Assembly (NCBI GenBank): GCA_031553975.1
Contig: JAVBKP010000123.1
Coordinates: 1-24,322, forward strand
Direction of reading: 5' to 3'
DNA length: 24,322 nt
Source of the DNA: JAVBKP01 sp031553975
Lineage (GTDB): Bacteria; Bacillota; Clostridia; Peptostreptococcales; Anaerovoracaceae
Shown: positions 22,295 through 24,322 of the stretch, piece after piece
Layout: each line of letters begins with the position of its first letter
Position numbering within the stretch: the stretch's first letter is position 1
Program-made: the position numbers and the translations under genes
The notes under the pieces: model-generated
Databases searched by the model: none
Told to the model about the DNA's origin: nothing
What the model saw: the letters and a program-made list of their open reading frames with translations, nothing else

Positions 22295-23005
22295 ATGATT
22301 AATATAGCTATGGTAGAAGATGAAGCTGGGTATGCAGACCAGCTAAAGGGGTATTTAGAGACCTTTGCAACTGAATATGGAGAAGAATTTGAGATAAGCC
22401 ATTTTACCGACGGTGATGAGATACTGGTGGGATATAATGGTGGTTTTGACATTATATTGATGGACATCCAGATGAAGTTGATGGACGGTATGACTGCGGC
22501 AGAGGAAATACGAAAGCTAGACCCAGAAGTGGTGATTATCTTCATCACCAACATGGCTCAATATGCCATTCGGGGCTATGCGGTGGACGCACTGGACTAT
22601 GTCCTAAAGCCAGTGTCATATTTTGCCCTGAGTCAGCGATTAGAACGGGCTATCGACCGGATGAAGAGGCGAACCGCTAGCTATATGAATATAACCATAA
22701 AGGGTGGAACCCAAAAGCTAGATATTAGCAAAATTTATTACATCGAAAGCTACAACCACAATCTTATATTTCATACAAAAAATGGAGAGTATACATCCGC
22801 TGGGACGATAAAGGATGCGGAGGAGATTTTGGCACAACATGGGTTTTATCGTGGGAACAAAGGCTATATCATCAATCTGAAATATGTGGATGGCATGAGA
22901 GAAGGCTGCGCTATGGTAGGTGGCGAGCCTCTATTGATTAGCAGGGCGAGAAAAAGTGGCTTCATGAAAGCTCTGACAAACTATATAGGGGAGGCGCTAA
23001 AGTGA
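22295..23005 (+). CDS. LytTR-family response regulator
   Basis: This 236-residue response regulator of the AgrA/LytR type has a receiver domain (about 1-125) beginning INIAMVEDEAGYADQL, with the acidic pair Glu8-Asp9, phospho-acceptor Asp57 in IILMDIQM and the KP motif in YVLKPVSYFAL. A LytTR DNA-binding domain (about 135-236) follows: MNITIKGGTQKLDISKIYYIES, HGFYRGNKGYIINLKYV and LLISRARKSGFMKAL. ATG 22295 gives the usual family N-terminus; the frame is open to 22247 with no better start, and no Shine-Dalgarno is visible. Its TGA overlaps the GTG of the sensor gene. Such pairs often sense peptides; no pheromone gene is visible. Targets may include the neighbouring dipeptidase, an inference. 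Confidence 0.92.
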   Translation: MINIAMVEDEAGYADQLKGYLETFATEYGEEFEISHFTDGDEILVGYNGGFDIILMDIQMKLMDGMTAAEEIRKLDPEVVIIFITNMAQYAIRGYAVDALDYVLKPVSYFALSQRLERAIDRMKRRTASYMNITIKGGTQKLDISKIYYIESYNHNLIFHTKNGEYTSAGTIKDAEEILAQHGFYRGNKGYIINLKYVDGMREGCAMVGGEPLLISRARKSGFMKALTNYIGEALK

Positions 23006-24312
23006 ACGAGGCTTTATATGATATTCCTAGAGTTAATACGGCCGTATGCGAATGGTTTGCTTGCCTAATCTATATTTTTATGCTGAATCGTAGAATACAA
23101 GGCATCAAGTTGATTGGTGCGTTAGGACTTTTTTTTATCTTCCAGACTGTTTTTTTTATCTTCACAGACAATGTGCCAATAGATTTTTGGATACCATGTA
23201 TGGCTGTGGCTGTGGGATTTATGTTTTGCTTTATACAAGGATGCACCACAGTAGGAGCAAAAGACGCAGCGTATTATAGTGTACATGCTTTTGTGCTGGC
23301 CGAGCTGATCGCCTCCATGGTGTGGCAGGTTTATTTGTATACCCTTGGTGGAGAGGGTGAGATTGATTATCTTGTATTTAATGGTATTTTTGCCGTATTC
23401 TTGCTTTTTATCGCTTTGCTGGCCTTCATTCTCAAAAAACGCCAGATATTGCAACATTCCAAACTGGCTGCCAGCAGCAAAGAGCTGATGATCACTGGGT
23501 TTATTGGGGTGGTGGTGTTCTTTTTTAGCAATATTAGCTTTGCGCCTTGGGATACACCGTTTAGTGGTAGTGGTCCATTGGATGCGGCCAATGTGAGAAC
23601 GTTGGTGGATTTGTGCGGATTTGCCGTGCTGTTTTCTCATTATGTGCTTTGTACCCAGGTTCGGGCTAGGCGGGAGCTAGAGGCTATACAGGGGGTTCTT
23701 CACAACCAGTATGCACAGTATCAGCAGTCAAGGGAAAGCATTGACATGATCAATCGCAAGTACCATGACCTAAAACATCAGATTGCAGCTCTTAGAACAG
23801 AAAAAGACCCAGGAAAACGTACGGAATGGCTAGATGCCATGGAAAGTGATATTATAGCCTACGAGGCGGAGAATAAAACAGGGAATAGTGTCCTTGATAC
23901 CATTCTCACCAGCAAGAGCCTGTATTGCCAAAAACACGGGATTACCCTTACCTGTGTGGCCGATGGGACGCTACTTGCGTATATGGATGTAATGGATATA
24001 TGTACAATTTTTGGTAATGCGTTGGACAATGCCATCGAATCAGAACGGAAAATTGCGGATAAAACCAAGCGATTGATCCATGTGACTGTATCAAAGCAAA
24101 AGGATTTTATTTTGTTGCGATTTGAAAACTACTTTGAAGAAGCAATTGTTTTTGAAGGAGAGCTTCCTTGTACCACCAAGAGGAATAGAGATTTTCATGG
24201 GTATGGGTTGAAAAATATAAAGTATGTAGCGGGCAAATACAATGGGGCGGTATCTATCAATACGGAAAAGAACTGGTTTGACCTAAAAATACTTTTGCCT
24301 ATGGGGCAATAA
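23002..24312 (+). CDS. Sensor histidine kinase, AgrC/GHKL type
   Basis: This 436-residue membrane sensor is the partner of the LytTR regulator. The N-terminal half (about 10-215) has around six or seven hydrophobic helices and no separate extracellular domain. A coiled helix (about 218-250) leads to the phospho-acceptor motif KYHDLKHQIAALR with His255. The ATPase domain has the N box IFGNALDNAIES (Asn339, Asn343) and the G region HGYGLKNIKYVAGKY, which is the GHKL (HATPase_c_5) form of AgrC-like kinases. GTG 23002 overlaps the regulator's stop as GTGA and has GGGGAGG at 22988-22994. The gene is complete, ending 10 bases before the window edge. The signal is unknown. Confidence 0.92.
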   Translation: MNEALYDIPRVNTAVCEWFACLIYIFMLNRRIQGIKLIGALGLFFIFQTVFFIFTDNVPIDFWIPCMAVAVGFMFCFIQGCTTVGAKDAAYYSVHAFVLAELIASMVWQVYLYTLGGEGEIDYLVFNGIFAVFLLFIALLAFILKKRQILQHSKLAASSKELMITGFIGVVVFFFSNISFAPWDTPFSGSGPLDAANVRTLVDLCGFAVLFSHYVLCTQVRARRELEAIQGVLHNQYAQYQQSRESIDMINRKYHDLKHQIAALRTEKDPGKRTEWLDAMESDIIAYEAENKTGNSVLDTILTSKSLYCQKHGITLTCVADGTLLAYMDVMDICTIFGNALDNAIESERKIADKTKRLIHVTVSKQKDFILLRFENYFEEAIVFEGELPCTTKRNRDFHGYGLKNIKYVAGKYNGAVSINTEKNWFDLKILLPMGQ

Positions 24313-24322
24313 TACAGTTTGT

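Noticed and set aside
23122..23640. A 172-codon open frame on the - strand inside the sensor kinase gene
   Set aside because: Antisense shadow of the membrane segment; no start signals and no recognisable domain.
22295..24312. The LytTR regulator and AgrC-like kinase as a full Agr quorum-sensing system
   Set aside because: No AgrB-like processing enzyme or AgrD-like peptide gene is visible in the window.

Overview
The window reads as a low-GC Gram-positive chromosome, most likely a member of the Clostridia. The main evidence is gene order. A PP2C phosphatase, PASTA kinase, RsgA and Rpe cluster and an rplU-rpmA-obgE cluster are both typical Firmicute neighbourhoods. Strong AGGAGG-type ribosome binding sites, frequent TTG/GTG starts and AT-rich spacers agree with this. 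No tRNA, rRNA, CRISPR array or complete insertion sequence was seen.

Left part (1-4846, + strand): the C-terminal half of a HipA-like kinase enters from the left edge. A promoter at 457-485 then drives prpC, prkC, rsgA and rpe, which are closely spaced or overlapping. They cover protein phosphorylation signalling, ribosome assembly and the pentose phosphate pathway.

Middle accessory stretch (4847-8324): a 514-base gap holds a promoter, a stem-loop, a 24-codon ORF that looks like a bare signal sequence, and a palindrome. It is followed by an Rpn/PD-(D/E)XK transposase-family nuclease gene and an ABC-F ATPase gene. A short leader with two tiny ORFs precedes the ABC-F gene. The ribosomal cluster follows: an L21 leader RNA, rplU, rpmA, a strong terminator and obgE. 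rpmA lacks the N-terminal extension usual in Firmicutes, and no Prp protease gene lies between rplU and rpmA. A NimA-like flavin-binding protein gene follows obgE.

Right-centre (11069-17106, - strand): a four-gene sugar operon read leftwards encodes a GH31 glycosidase, a six-hairpin glycosidase-like protein, a GPH-family sugar symporter and a PIG-L/LmbE deacetylase. All lack signal peptides, so the inferred scheme is import of an intact glycoside followed by cytoplasmic hydrolysis and possibly de-N-acetylation. The operon has an extended -10 promoter.

Right part: a FecB/FecCD/FecE-type iron-chelate ABC importer (17254-20991, - strand) has a near-consensus promoter followed by two inverted repeats that look like operators, and ends in a strong terminator. 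Upstream of it lie an M19 dipeptidase (- strand) and, divergently, a LytTR response regulator with an AgrC-type sensor kinase (+ strand) that reaches the right edge.

The best candidates for new biology are the GH31/deacetylase operon, the mature-form L27 without Prp, the operator pair of the iron importer, and the leader-peptide arrangement in front of the ABC-F gene. None is proven by sequence alone.
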